A stretch of DNA of 64,000 bases from Prado023 sp032123675 (GTDB lineage: Bacteria; Actinomycetota; Actinomycetes; S36-B12; CAIYMF01), in contig JAQBEX010000086.1 in assembly GCA_032123675.1 (NCBI GenBank), positions 1 through 64,000 on the forward strand. The letters are read 5' to 3'. The translations under genes were made by a program, and so were the position numbers. Positions within the stretch are counted from its first letter, which is position 1; every line of letters begins with the position of its first letter. Shown here in pieces: positions 41,024 through 49,434 of this stretch. The notes under the pieces are model-generated. The model was given only the letters and a program-made list of their open reading frames with translations, searched no databases and was not told where the DNA came from.

Positions 41024-41590
41024 CTAGTCCGTGACCATCCCCTTCTCGAACAGGACGGCGAGGCCGGCGCGCGCTTCGCCCTCAGCCGCACGGACCCGTT
41101 GCTGCATCTCTCGGGCGGCCGCAAGTCGTTCGGCTGCCGCCTGCTCAACCGCCAGGCAGGCCTCGACCCCCTGCGTGCGATCGAGGGCGATCGCCGCCTG
41201 GTCGGCGTGGTAGCCCTGCACCTCACCAGCGGCGAGCTCGACGGCCCGGGCGAGCATGTACCGGTAGGCAGCCTGCACCTTCTTCGGCGTGGTCTTGCGC
41301 CGCAGTCCCGCCACCTCCTCGGGCAGGGCCGAGCGCATGAAGACCAACGGGTCGGATCGGTAGCGCTGGTTCTCCGCCTCCTCGCGGGCCCGCGCGAGCT
41401 CCTCCTGCGCTGCGGCCAGCGCCAGCTCGGCCTCACGCACGGCGGCGGCGGCGGCCTCGACGTGGGGGGCGAACCGGTCGACCAGGGCCTGCGTCAGTCG
41501 CAGTGCCTCTGCGGAGTTCCCCTGCCCGCCGGGCGGCGCTTCGGGTGCCTGCCCCGATTCCGGGGCAGCGGACTCATTGCTGTCGGTCAT
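41024..41590 (-). CDS. hypothetical coiled-coil protein
   Basis: 188 aa from the ATG at 41590. The N-terminus is Pro/Gly/Glu-rich. About residues 35-80 form an Ala/Glu-rich heptad-like helix (VREAELALAAAQEELARAREEAENQ in parts). A more conserved-looking segment around SDPLVFMRSALPEEVAGL and TTPKKVQAAYRYMLARA follows, then a second Ala/Glu coil. No domain is recognised and there are no membrane segments. It follows carA on the same strand and overlaps a 16-codon frame with a much better SD, so translation may be coupled. Confidence 0.6.
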   Translation of the reverse strand: MTDSNESAAPESGQAPEAPPGGQGNSAEALRLTQALVDRFAPHVEAAAAAVREAELALAAAQEELARAREEAENQRYRSDPLVFMRSALPEEVAGLRRKTTPKKVQAAYRYMLARAVELAAGEVQGYHADQAAIALDRTQGVEACLAVEQAAAERLAAAREMQQRVRAAEGEARAGLAVLFEKGMVTD

Positions 41591-41624
41591 GGACAACCTC
41601 GTCGTTGGCGATCGGGAAGGACAT
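41574..41624 (-). CDS. possible 16-aa leader ORF before the coiled-coil gene
   Basis: The frame MSFPIANDEVVHDRQQ starts at 41624 behind a GGGAGG SD, whereas the coiled-coil ATG at 41590 has only GAGG. It ends 16 bases inside that gene, out of frame, like the leader frame before carB. It may be chance. Confidence 0.3.
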   Translation of the reverse strand: MSFPIANDEVVHDRQQ

Positions 41625-41655
41625 GGTCTCACCTCCCTGCCGGGTCACCCCGACA

Positions 41656-42825
41656 TCAGGCCGGGGCCCGCTGGGCGATCATCAACTCGGTGAACCGGTC
41701 GAAGAGGTAGGCGGAGTCGTGTGGCCCGGCCGCCGCTTCTGGGTGGTACTGCACGGAGAAGGCCGGCGCATCGAGGCACCGCAGCCCCTCCACGACGTCG
41801 TCGTTGAGGCACACGTGGCTGACCTCGACCCGGCCGAACTCCGTGTCCGACACCAGGTCCAGGGGCGCGTCGACCGCGAACCCGTGGTTGTGCGCGGTGA
41901 TCTCGACCCGGCCGGTGGCCCGGTCGGAGACCGGCTGGTTGATGCCCCGGTGGCCGTAGCCGAGCTTGTAGGTCCCGAATCCGAGTGCCCGGCCGAGGAC
42001 CTGGTTGCCGAAGCAGATGCCGAAGACCGGGATCCGCGCGGCCAGCAGGGCCCGAACCTGCGCGACCGCGTGGTCGGCCGTCGCGGGGTCACCCGGACCG
42101 TTGGAGAAGAACACGCCCACCGGCCCCTCGATCGCCCCGGCCCGGGCAACCAGCTCCTCGGGGAGGATGCCGGCCGGGAGCACGTGGACGCACATCCCAC
42201 GCTCGGCCATCCGGACCGGCGTCATCGTCTTGATCCCCAGGTCGACGGCCAGGACCGTGGCGATCTGCTGGCCCACGGGCTCGATGACGTACTCCTGCGC
42301 CGTGGTCACCTCGTCGGTCAGGGCGGCGCCGATCATCGGCGGGCTGGCCAGCACCGTGGCATGCATCGCGGCGAAGCCCTGCTCGGCCTGGGCCCCCGAG
42401 AAGATCCCTGCCCGCATGGCACCCCGCTCGCGCAGGTGCCGGGTCAGCGCGCGGGTGTCCACGCCGCTGATGCCGACCACGCCAAAGCGCTCGAGCTCCG
42501 CGTCGAGGCTCCTCGTGGACCGCCAGTTCGAGGGCCGACGCGCGGGATCGCGCACCACGTATCCAGCCACCCAGATCCGGCTCGACTCCGGATCCTCGTC
42601 GTTGACGCCGGTGTTGCCGATGTGCGGCGCGGTCATCACGACGACCTGGCGGTGGTAGGAGGGGTCGGTCAGCGTCTCCTGGTAGCCGGACATGCCGGTG
42701 GAGAACACCGCCTCCCCGACGGTGGCGCCCACCGCCCCGTAGGCCTGGCCGGAGAAGGTCCGGCCGTCCTCGAGCACCAGCACGGCCGGAGCCGGCGACG
42801 TGGCCGTGGGGTTGATCGAGGTCAT
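41656..42825 (-). CDS. carA: carbamoyl-phosphate synthase small subunit
   Basis: 389 aa. An N-terminal CarA domain (LEDGRTFSGQAYGA) is followed by a class I glutamine amidotransferase with the triad Cys271 (GICFGNQ), His361 and Glu363. It supplies ammonia to CarB. The ATG overlaps the stop of the upstream membrane-protein gene (ATGA). In most relatives carB follows directly; here it is 4.4 kb away. Confidence 0.96.
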   Translation of the reverse strand: MTSINPTATSPAPAVLVLEDGRTFSGQAYGAVGATVGEAVFSTGMSGYQETLTDPSYHRQVVVMTAPHIGNTGVNDEDPESSRIWVAGYVVRDPARRPSNWRSTRSLDAELERFGVVGISGVDTRALTRHLRERGAMRAGIFSGAQAEQGFAAMHATVLASPPMIGAALTDEVTTAQEYVIEPVGQQIATVLAVDLGIKTMTPVRMAERGMCVHVLPAGILPEELVARAGAIEGPVGVFFSNGPGDPATADHAVAQVRALLAARIPVFGICFGNQVLGRALGFGTYKLGYGHRGINQPVSDRATGRVEITAHNHGFAVDAPLDLVSDTEFGRVEVSHVCLNDDVVEGLRCLDAPAFSVQYHPEAAAGPHDSAYLFDRFTELMIAQRAPA

Positions 42826-43382
42826 CGGGAACCTCCCGCAGTCGGGACCAGCGCGGACAGGGCGCTGGCCGTGGCGATGTGCTGATCCGGGTTGTCGGCG
42901 CGGAAACCGGTGTCGACCACGCGATCACCGAGCTGCCAGGTGATGAGGATCAGCCCCCCGGCCTCGAACGCCTGCTGCGCCTGGCCGGAGCCGAGCCGGA
43001 CCGCACGCAGGTCCACGCGCGGGATCCAGACGTCGACCTCGCCGGCGCGGCGGATGAGGGCACCCGCATCCGAGATGGCCAGCGCTGCCCGGCCGCGATG
43101 GCCCAGGCCGTGGGCCACGATCCGGTCCAGCAGGTCACCAGCGGTGGTGGTCGCCACGTACAGGCCGGCCACCTCGTCGGCTTCACCGCCGGCCAGGACC
43201 GAGTCGGGCGGATCCGCCGGCGCCGGCACGTCAGCCTGCCGGGCCACACGTGCGCGCCACCCGTGCAGCATGCCCCAGGCGGCCAACCCGATGACCGCGA
43301 CAGTGCCGAGTGTCAGCAGGATGCGCGGGCCCCAGTCGGTGACGGGCGCGGACTCCGCGGCCAGCATCGCGGCTGGGATCAC
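42822..43382 (-). CDS. PH-like membrane protein between pyrC and carA (Rv1382-like)
   Basis: 186 aa, GTG start overlapping the pyrC stop (GTGA). One N-terminal membrane segment (ILLTLGTVAVIGLAAWGMLH, about 21-40) is followed by a soluble beta-rich domain containing VDVWIPRVDLRAVRL and GGLILITWQLGD. A protein of this type occupies the same slot in M. tuberculosis (Rv1382, pyrC-Rv1382-carA), so the synteny is old. Function unknown; a link to pyrimidine enzymes is only positional. Confidence 0.8.
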   Translation of the reverse strand: MIPAAMLAAESAPVTDWGPRILLTLGTVAVIGLAAWGMLHGWRARVARQADVPAPADPPDSVLAGGEADEVAGLYVATTTAGDLLDRIVAHGLGHRGRAALAISDAGALIRRAGEVDVWIPRVDLRAVRLGSGQAQQAFEAGGLILITWQLGDRVVDTGFRADNPDQHIATASALSALVPTAGGSR

Positions 43383-44677
43383 GACGGCTCCACCAGCACC
43401 CGGTCAGCGACGGTGGGCCGACCGCGCAGGAACGTGGCCACGACCGGCGTGGGCAGATCCCGGCCGGAGTAGGGGTTGTTGCGGCTCTTCGAGGCCGAGG
43501 CCCGGGCATCGACGCTCGCCCGCCCGGAGGGATCGACGAGGACGAGGTTCGCCGGCTCCCCCGGGGCGATCGGGCGCCCGTGACCGGCGCGCCGTCCGAT
43601 CACGGCCGGTCGCACCGACATGGCCTGGGCAACGCCCTCCCAGTCCAGCCGCCCGGTGTTGACCATCGTGTCGAGGACCACTGCAAGGGCCTGCTCGAGG
43701 CCGATCATCCCGAAGGCAGCGGCAGCCCACTCGCACTGCTTGTCCTCCATCGGGTGCGGGGCGTGGTCGGTGGCCACGATGTCGATCGTGGCGTCAGCAA
43801 GGCCCGCGCGCACCGCCTCGACATCCGCGGCCGTGCGCAGCGGCGGGTTCACCTTGTACACCGGGTCGTAGGTCGTGGCGAGCTCCTCGGTGAGCAGCAG
43901 GTGGTGCGGGGTCACCTCCGCCGTGACGTCGATCCCGCGGGACTTGGCCCAGCGGATGATCTCGACCGAGCCGGCGGTTGAGACGTGGCACACGTGCAGC
44001 CGCGATCCGACATGCTCAGCCAGGAGCACGTCACGGGCGATGATCGCCTCCTCCGCGACAGCCGGCCATCCGCGAAGGCCGAGCCGACCGGACAGCACGC
44101 CCTCGTTCATCTGCGAGCCCTCGGTCAGGCGCGGCTCCTGGGAGTGCTGTGCGATCACGCCGTCGAAGGCCTTCACGTACTCCAGCGAGCGGCGCATCAG
44201 CACCGCATCGGAGACGCACATGCCGTCGTCGGAGAACACCCGCACGGCCGCCGCGGAGTCGGCCATCGCACCAAGCTCGGCGAGCCGCTGACCGCCCAGG
44301 CCGACCGTGACAGCTCCCACCGGGAAGACGTCCACCAGCCCAGCGCGCTTGCCCAGGTGCCAGACCTGCTCGACGACACCGGCTGTGTCGGCGACCGGTT
44401 CGGTGTTCGCCATCGCGTGGACCGCGGTGAAGCCGCCGAGCGCGGCCGCCCGCGACCCGGTGGCCACGGTCTCGGAGTCCTCGCGTCCCGGCTCGCGCAG
44501 GTGCGTGTGCAGGTCCACCAGGCCCGGTAGGGCGATCAGCCCGTCAGCGGGCACCACGGTCGCGTCGGGGGCAGAGACCGTTCCCGGCTCGCCCACCTCC
44601 GCGATCGTCCCCTGCGAGAGGAGCAGGTCGACCGGCGGGCCGCCAAGTGGACGGACACCGGTGATCAGGTAGGTCAT
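43379..44677 (-). CDS. pyrC: dihydroorotase
   Basis: 432 aa, class I type. Metal ligands are visible in DLHTHLREPG, and later HVCHVSTAGS and ATDHAPH supply the other histidines and the catalytic Asp. It cyclises carbamoyl-aspartate. It overlaps pyrB by ATGA and the PH-like gene by GTGA. Confidence 0.96.
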   Translation of the reverse strand: MTYLITGVRPLGGPPVDLLLSQGTIAEVGEPGTVSAPDATVVPADGLIALPGLVDLHTHLREPGREDSETVATGSRAAALGGFTAVHAMANTEPVADTAGVVEQVWHLGKRAGLVDVFPVGAVTVGLGGQRLAELGAMADSAAAVRVFSDDGMCVSDAVLMRRSLEYVKAFDGVIAQHSQEPRLTEGSQMNEGVLSGRLGLRGWPAVAEEAIIARDVLLAEHVGSRLHVCHVSTAGSVEIIRWAKSRGIDVTAEVTPHHLLLTEELATTYDPVYKVNPPLRTAADVEAVRAGLADATIDIVATDHAPHPMEDKQCEWAAAAFGMIGLEQALAVVLDTMVNTGRLDWEGVAQAMSVRPAVIGRRAGHGRPIAPGEPANLVLVDPSGRASVDARASASKSRNNPYSGRDLPTPVVATFLRGRPTVADRVLVEPS

Positions 44678-45609
44678 GAGATCTGCCCTCCGAGCAGCAG
44701 GTAGAGCACGGCCATCCGGACGCTGACGCCGTTGGTGACCTGCTCGACGATCACCGACCTCGACCCGTCGGCGACGTCCGCGGTGATCTCCATGCCGCGG
44801 TTCATGGGCCCCGGGTGCATGACGATCGCGTGCTCGGGCAGCATCGCCGCCCGCCGGCCGTCGAGGCCGTAGCGGCGCGAGTACTCCCGCTCACTGGGGA
44901 AGTACGCGGCGCTCATCCGCTCGCGCTGCACGCGCAGCATCATGACCGCATCGGTCCCGGGCAGCGGGACGTCGAGGTCGTAGGAGACCTCGCAGGGCCA
45001 GCTCCCCACGCCGACGGGCAGCAGTGTTGGCGGCGCCACGAGCGTGACATGCGCCCCGAGGGTGTCCAGCAGCAGCACGTTGGAGCGCGCCACCCGGGAG
45101 TGCAGCACGTCACCGACGATCGTGACCCGACGACCCTCGAGGTCGCCCTCCCCGTCCGCGAGGTGCTCGCGCATCGTGTAGGCGTCGAGCAGGGCCTGGG
45201 TGGGGTGCTCATGCGTCCCGTCCCCAGCGTTGACCACTGCCGCCTCGATCCACCCCGAGGTCGCCAGGCGGTGCGGGGCGCCGCTGGCCCCATGCCTGAT
45301 GACCACGGCATCGGCACCCATCGCCTGCAGGGTCAGCGCCGTGTCCTTGAGGCTCTCTCCCTTGGAGATGCTCGATCCCTTGGCCGAGAAGTTGATGACG
45401 TCGGCCGACAGCCGCTTCGCGGCCGCCTCGAAGGAGATCCGGGTGCGGGTGGAGTCCTCGAAGAACAGGTTGACCACGGTCCGTCCCCGCAGGGTGGGCA
45501 GCTTCTTGACCTCGCGGTTGCTCACCGCGGCCAGTTCACGGGCCGTGTCCAGGACCTGGACGGCATCGTCGTGGGTCAGATCACCCGCGGAGAGCAGGTG
45601 CCTGTTCAC
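44674..45609 (-). CDS. pyrB: aspartate carbamoyltransferase catalytic subunit
   Basis: 311 aa, GTG start overlapping the pyrR stop (GTGA). The carbamoyl-phosphate motif FEDSTRTRISFE and HPTQALLDAYT are intact. No pyrI regulatory subunit is present, as expected when PyrR regulates the operon. Confidence 0.96.
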   Translation of the reverse strand: MNRHLLSAGDLTHDDAVQVLDTARELAAVSNREVKKLPTLRGRTVVNLFFEDSTRTRISFEAAAKRLSADVINFSAKGSSISKGESLKDTALTLQAMGADAVVIRHGASGAPHRLATSGWIEAAVVNAGDGTHEHPTQALLDAYTMREHLADGEGDLEGRRVTIVGDVLHSRVARSNVLLLDTLGAHVTLVAPPTLLPVGVGSWPCEVSYDLDVPLPGTDAVMMLRVQRERMSAAYFPSEREYSRRYGLDGRRAAMLPEHAIVMHPGPMNRGMEITADVADGSRSVIVEQVTNGVSVRMAVLYLLLGGQIS

Positions 45610-46142
45610 GCGTCCTCCCCGATGACGACCTCGTCGGTGCCGTCGATCTCGACCACCCGGACGTGCACGGACTCCCGCAACGAGGTGGGGACGTTCTTGC
45701 CGACGTAGTCGGCCCGGATCGGCAGCTCGCGGTGCCCGCGATCGACCAGGACGGCCAGGCGCACCGCTTCGGGCCGGCCCAGTTCGGACAGGGCGTCCAG
45801 GGCAGCCCGGACGCTGCGTCCGCTGAACAGGACGTCGTCGACGAGCACGACGGTGCGCCCGTCGATCCCCCCCGCGGGGACGTCAGTGCGCTCGAGGGGC
45901 CGGGCTGGGCGCAGCCGGAGGTCGTCGCGGAACATCGTGATGTCCAGGGAGCCCACCGGCGGTGCCGTCCCGGGCTCGATGTGCTCGATCCGCTCGGCGA
46001 TCCGGTGGGCCAGCGGGACCCCCCTGCTGGGGATACCCAGCAGGACGAGGTTGCCCGCTCCCTTCTCCCGTTCGAGGATCTCGTGGGCGATGCGCGAGAG
46101 CGCGCGATGGATGTCTGACTGATCGAGCACGCGGGTGGGCAC
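45606..46142 (-). CDS. pyrR: PyrR: pyrimidine operon regulator / uracil phosphoribosyltransferase
   Basis: 178 aa from the GTG at 46142, chosen because AAGGAG lies five bases upstream; a GTG at 46148 overlaps that SD. The PRPP loop TVVLVDDVLFSGRSVRAALD is intact, and the protein resembles UMP/UTP-sensing PyrR. It should bind the loop in its own leader and in the carB leader when UMP/UTP is high and block ribosome access. Confidence 0.95.
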   Translation of the reverse strand: MPTRVLDQSDIHRALSRIAHEILEREKGAGNLVLLGIPSRGVPLAHRIAERIEHIEPGTAPPVGSLDITMFRDDLRLRPARPLERTDVPAGGIDGRTVVLVDDVLFSGRSVRAALDALSELGRPEAVRLAVLVDRGHRELPIRADYVGKNVPTSLRESVHVRVVEIDGTDEVVIGEDA

Positions 46143-46184
46143 GCCCACTCCTTCCCCGCCTCACGGGACGGTCGTTAAAGGAGG
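46143..46184 (-). promoter_or_regulatory. PyrR-binding leader upstream of pyrR
   Basis: CGTCCCGTGAGGCG at 46157-46170 fits the PyrR loop consensus ARUCCNGNGAGGYU apart from its end bases. The pyrR SD AAGGAG at 46148-46153 can pair with CTCCTTT at 46177-46183. This suggests autoregulation by hiding the ribosome site, as in M. smegmatis. No terminator hairpin with a U tract is seen. Confidence 0.75.
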
Positions 46185-46209
46185 TCGTCGGGTATCGACG
46201 TCGGGGACC

Positions 46210-46215
46210 ATCCTA
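46210..46215 (-). promoter_or_regulatory. putative -10 element for the pyrR operon
   Basis: TAGGAT about 68 bases before the pyrR GTG, which gives room for a leader of roughly 60 bases containing the PyrR loop. Confidence 0.45.
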
Positions 46216-46251
46216 GCCACGGCCGGGCCGCGCCCGACGCAGACCCACGCG

Positions 46252-46740
46252 TCAGTCGATGGTGCGCCGGGCGTCCGGGTTCAGCACGCCCCAGCCCACG
46301 AACTGGTCGGCCAGCGCACCGGGCGCCTCGTCGTAGATCACGGCCAGGGTGCGCAGGTCGTCCTGGCGGATCGACAGGATCCGTCCGTTGTAGTCGCCCC
46401 GCTGGGCCTGGATCGCCGCCACGTAGCGCGCGAGTGGGCCGGCCTTGGCCGAGGGCGCCTGCCCGAGGCGTTCCAGGTCGATCACCAGGCGGGGCGGCGG
46501 CTCGCTGATGGCAGCAGATGCCGGCTCCGGCAGCAGCTCGGCCATCGGCACCCCGTAGAAGTCGGCCAGCTCAGCCAGCCGCTGGACGGTGACGGCGCGG
46601 TCACCGCGCTCGTAGGAGCCGACGACAACGGCCTTCCAGGTGCCCTGGGACTTGGCTTCCACGCCCTGCAGGGACAGGCCCTGCTGGTTGCGCACGGCCC
46701 GAAGCTTTATCCCCAGCGCCCTCGCGTAGTCGTTCGACAT
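46252..46740 (-). CDS. bldD: BldD-like developmental transcription regulator
   Basis: 162 aa with a GAGGAG SD. The N-terminal Xre-type HTH (KLRAVRNQQGLSLQGVEAKSQG, then AVVVGSYERGDRAVTVQRLAELADFYGV) is nearly identical to BldD. The C-terminal domain (about 80-160) is where BldD binds tetrameric c-di-GMP; the basic RxD/RxxD ligands cannot be verified with certainty, but RQDD and RRTID occur in that half. BldD represses sporulation or related genes in non-mycobacterial actinomycetes. It lies just upstream of pyrR on the same strand with its own spacing. Confidence 0.92.
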   Translation of the reverse strand: MSNDYARALGIKLRAVRNQQGLSLQGVEAKSQGTWKAVVVGSYERGDRAVTVQRLAELADFYGVPMAELLPEPASAAISEPPPRLVIDLERLGQAPSAKAGPLARYVAAIQAQRGDYNGRILSIRQDDLRTLAVIYDEAPGALADQFVGWGVLNPDARRTID

Positions 46741-46806
46741 TGCCGCTCCTCACGTCGGATCACCACGTTACGGAGAGTGACCGTGCCTCTGCAACCCGGG
46801 GAGCAG

Positions 46807-48243
46807 CTATGTGATGGTCCGCTCGACCGACCCGGCACCGATGTGGTGCACACGGATGCTGTTGGTGGTCCCGGCCACGCCCGGCGGAACCCCGGCGACC
46901 AGGACACACGTCTGCCCCTCATCCGCGCGGTCCCCGGCCAGGAGTTCGGCATCGATCTGCTCGACCATCTGGTCGGTGTGCGAGGCCGGGGCGACCAGGA
47001 ACGTCTCCAGCCCCCACACGACCGACAACTGGCTGCGCACTGACGCGTTGGGCGTGAACACGAGCATCGGGATCTTCGGGCGCGACGCCGCCATGATCCG
47101 TGCGCTCACCCCGGTCTCGGAGAACGCGATCAGGAAGCTGGCCTTGAGGGACTTGGCCACGTCGACCGCCTCCTTGGTGATGGCCTCGCCGACGGTCATC
47201 TCCTTCTTCTTGGGCAGCTTGGGCATCCGTTCGAGGCCCCGCTCCTCGGTGTAGTCCACGATCCTGGCCATGGTCGACACCACGATGTTCGGGTGCTTGC
47301 CCACGCTGGTCTCACCGGAGAGCATGACCGCATCAGCGCCATCCAGGATGGCGTTGGCCACATCCGAGGCCTCTGCCCGCGTGGGGCGGGAGTTCTCCAT
47401 CATCGACTCGAGCATCTGGGTGGCCACGATCACCGGCTTGCCGGCCTCGCGGCACATCTGGATGGCCTCCTTCTGCACGATGGGCACCTCCTCGAGCGGA
47501 AGCTCCACACCAAGGTCTCCGCGAGCGACCATGACGCCGTCGAACGCCGCGACGATGCCGCCGAGGTTCTCGACCGCCTGCGGCTTCTCGACCTTGGCCA
47601 GCACGGGGATCCGCCGACCCATCTGGTCCATGATCGCGTGCACGTCGGCGACGTCATCCGCGGATCGCACGAACGACAGGAACACGAAGTCGACCCCGAT
47701 CCGCAGCGCCCAGCGCAGGTCGTCCTTGTCCTTCTGCGACAGCGCCGGGACGCTCACGGCAACCCCGGGCAGGTTGATGCCCTTGTTGTTGCTGACCGGC
47801 CCACCCTCGATGACGCGGGTCCGCACCCGCGGGCCGGCCACCTCGACCACCTCGAGCTTGACCTTGCCATCGTCGACCAGCACGGTGTCGCCGACGTTGC
47901 AGTCGCCCGGCAGCCCCTTGTGGGTCGTGGAGCACTGCGTGACGTCTCCGTCGACGTCCTCGGTGGTGATCGTGAACTCCGCGCCGTCCTCGAGCAGCAC
48001 GGGGCCGTCGGAGAACCGCCCCAGCCGGATCTTCGGACCCTGCAGGTCGGCGACGATGCCGACGCCAGCCCCCAACTCGTTGGATGCCCGGCGCACGTTG
48101 GCGTAGGACTCCGCATGAACGGAGTGCTCGCCGTGGGACATGTTCAGGCGGGCGACGTTCATCCCCGCCTGGATCAACGCCTTGATCTGCTCGTAGGAGG
48201 AGGTGGCTGGACCCAGGGTGCACACAATCTTGGCTCGACGCAT
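46807..48243 (-). CDS. pyk: pyruvate kinase
   Basis: 478 aa. IVCTLGPATSS, ARLNMSHG, the active-site segment VMVARGDLGVELP and VATQMLESM are all present. It is an AMP/sugar-phosphate-type single-copy bacterial enzyme making pyruvate and ATP. TAGTCT seven bases before the ATG, with no SD, points to a leaderless mRNA. Confidence 0.97.
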   Translation of the reverse strand: MRRAKIVCTLGPATSSYEQIKALIQAGMNVARLNMSHGEHSVHAESYANVRRASNELGAGVGIVADLQGPKIRLGRFSDGPVLLEDGAEFTITTEDVDGDVTQCSTTHKGLPGDCNVGDTVLVDDGKVKLEVVEVAGPRVRTRVIEGGPVSNNKGINLPGVAVSVPALSQKDKDDLRWALRIGVDFVFLSFVRSADDVADVHAIMDQMGRRIPVLAKVEKPQAVENLGGIVAAFDGVMVARGDLGVELPLEEVPIVQKEAIQMCREAGKPVIVATQMLESMMENSRPTRAEASDVANAILDGADAVMLSGETSVGKHPNIVVSTMARIVDYTEERGLERMPKLPKKKEMTVGEAITKEAVDVAKSLKASFLIAFSETGVSARIMAASRPKIPMLVFTPNASVRSQLSVVWGLETFLVAPASHTDQMVEQIDAELLAGDRADEGQTCVLVAGVPPGVAGTTNSIRVHHIGAGSVERTIT

Positions 48244-48250
48244 GAGCGCC

Positions 48251-48256
48251 AGACTA
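48251..48256 (-). promoter_or_regulatory. putative -10 element for pyk
   Basis: TAGTCT with a seven-base spacer to the ATG. A 7-bp inverted repeat (AGCCAGC/GCTGGCT, 48256-48282) overlaps its upstream edge and may be the end of the TPR-gene transcript. Confidence 0.5.
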
Positions 48257-48345
48257 GCCAGCCCGGCCCGGGGCTGCTGGCTGAGCGGCCCCTGCTCGGC
48301 AAGGACCCGCCGAACACGTCATGGGCGCGGGCAGGTCGGTCCGGA

Positions 48346-49434
48346 TCAGCGCTCGCCCAGCATCCGCCCGACGTCCGAGGACCGGCCCGCCGCGCGCGCC
48401 CGCAGCACCCGGCGCGGAGTGCTGGTCAGCGCGTTGAGCAGCAGCAGGTAGGCCGTGACCAGGAGGTAGCCCACAACCTCGGGGGCCGCGACCAGGGCGG
48501 GCATCACACCCGCTCGGACGATAGCCCAGGACCCCACGATCCCGGCTGCGACCGGCCAGATCCACGAGCGGGCGCGAACCCGTTGCGGCAGTCCGCGCAG
48601 CGCCCGACGTTGCCCGGCGGTCAGGGCACGCCACCACCGCATGCTCGCCACCGGCAGCAGGAGCAGCGCCACAACCGCCAGGATCCGGGCGATCAGGTCG
48701 AGCCCAGCCGCGGCTGCCACGAGCGCCGGGATGGGGGCGAGCAGCATCCAGCGACCCGTCCGCCGAGCGATCAGGACGACCAGGGCGTCGAGGTTGTGTC
48801 GCGCGCTCGCGCCCTGCGGGTTCACGGCCAGCGCAGCGGCGAGGTGACGGGCAGCCTCGGCTGGAGATCCACCCTGCATCTCGAGGACGGCGAGGTTGTT
48901 CAGGGCCGCCGTGTTGCCGGGATCACGTTGCAGGGCCTCGAGGTAGGACACCCGGGCGCCGGCGACGTCGCCCTCGGCTGCCAGGGCCACGCCGATCTGC
49001 AACTGGGCATCGATGCTGTTCGGCTCCAGCGCAACCGCCTCGCGTGCGGCCGCCAGCTGATGAGCCAGCGCCTGCGGGCGTGCCGACTCGGCCCACGCCC
49101 GGGACAGCGCCAGGTGGTTCGCGGCGTTCCCGGGGTCGACCTCCACCGCCCGCACAGCCAGGCCGATCGCCTCATCGACCCACCCGACGTCGAGCAGGAC
49201 CAGGGTGGCCAGCCGAAGGGCGTATGGATCCTGCGGGCTGATCGCCAGCATCCGCTGAGATGCGTTCAGCGCCTCCTGGCGCGAGCCCTGGGCACGCAAC
49301 GTCCGCACGAGCAGGCCAAGGAGCCGGGGGTCATCGGGGCTGGCTGCCAGTGCCGCACCGAGGGCAGCCTGGGCCGCATCCCATCGCTGGGCGGCGACCA
49401 GCGCCTCGGGCAGCGAATAGGGATCGGCGCTCAC
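48346..49434 (-). CDS. TPR-repeat membrane protein
   Basis: 362 aa from the GTG at 49434, overlapping the AAA+ gene stop (GTGA). Residues about 1-205 are TPR-like helix pairs (for example AANHLALSRAWAESARPQALAHQLAAAREAV and NTAALNNLAVLEMQGGSPAEAARHLAAAL, read in parts). Then follow two hydrophobic regions of one or two helices each (about 220-255 and 290-335), so TPRs would face the cytosol. Together with the co-translated ATPase it may form a membrane-associated AAA+ assembly. No function is known to me. Confidence 0.7.
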   Translation of the reverse strand: MSADPYSLPEALVAAQRWDAAQAALGAALAASPDDPRLLGLLVRTLRAQGSRQEALNASQRMLAISPQDPYALRLATLVLLDVGWVDEAIGLAVRAVEVDPGNAANHLALSRAWAESARPQALAHQLAAAREAVALEPNSIDAQLQIGVALAAEGDVAGARVSYLEALQRDPGNTAALNNLAVLEMQGGSPAEAARHLAAALAVNPQGASARHNLDALVVLIARRTGRWMLLAPIPALVAAAAGLDLIARILAVVALLLLPVASMRWWRALTAGQRRALRGLPQRVRARSWIWPVAAGIVGSWAIVRAGVMPALVAAPEVVGYLLVTAYLLLLNALTSTPRRVLRARAAGRSSDVGRMLGER

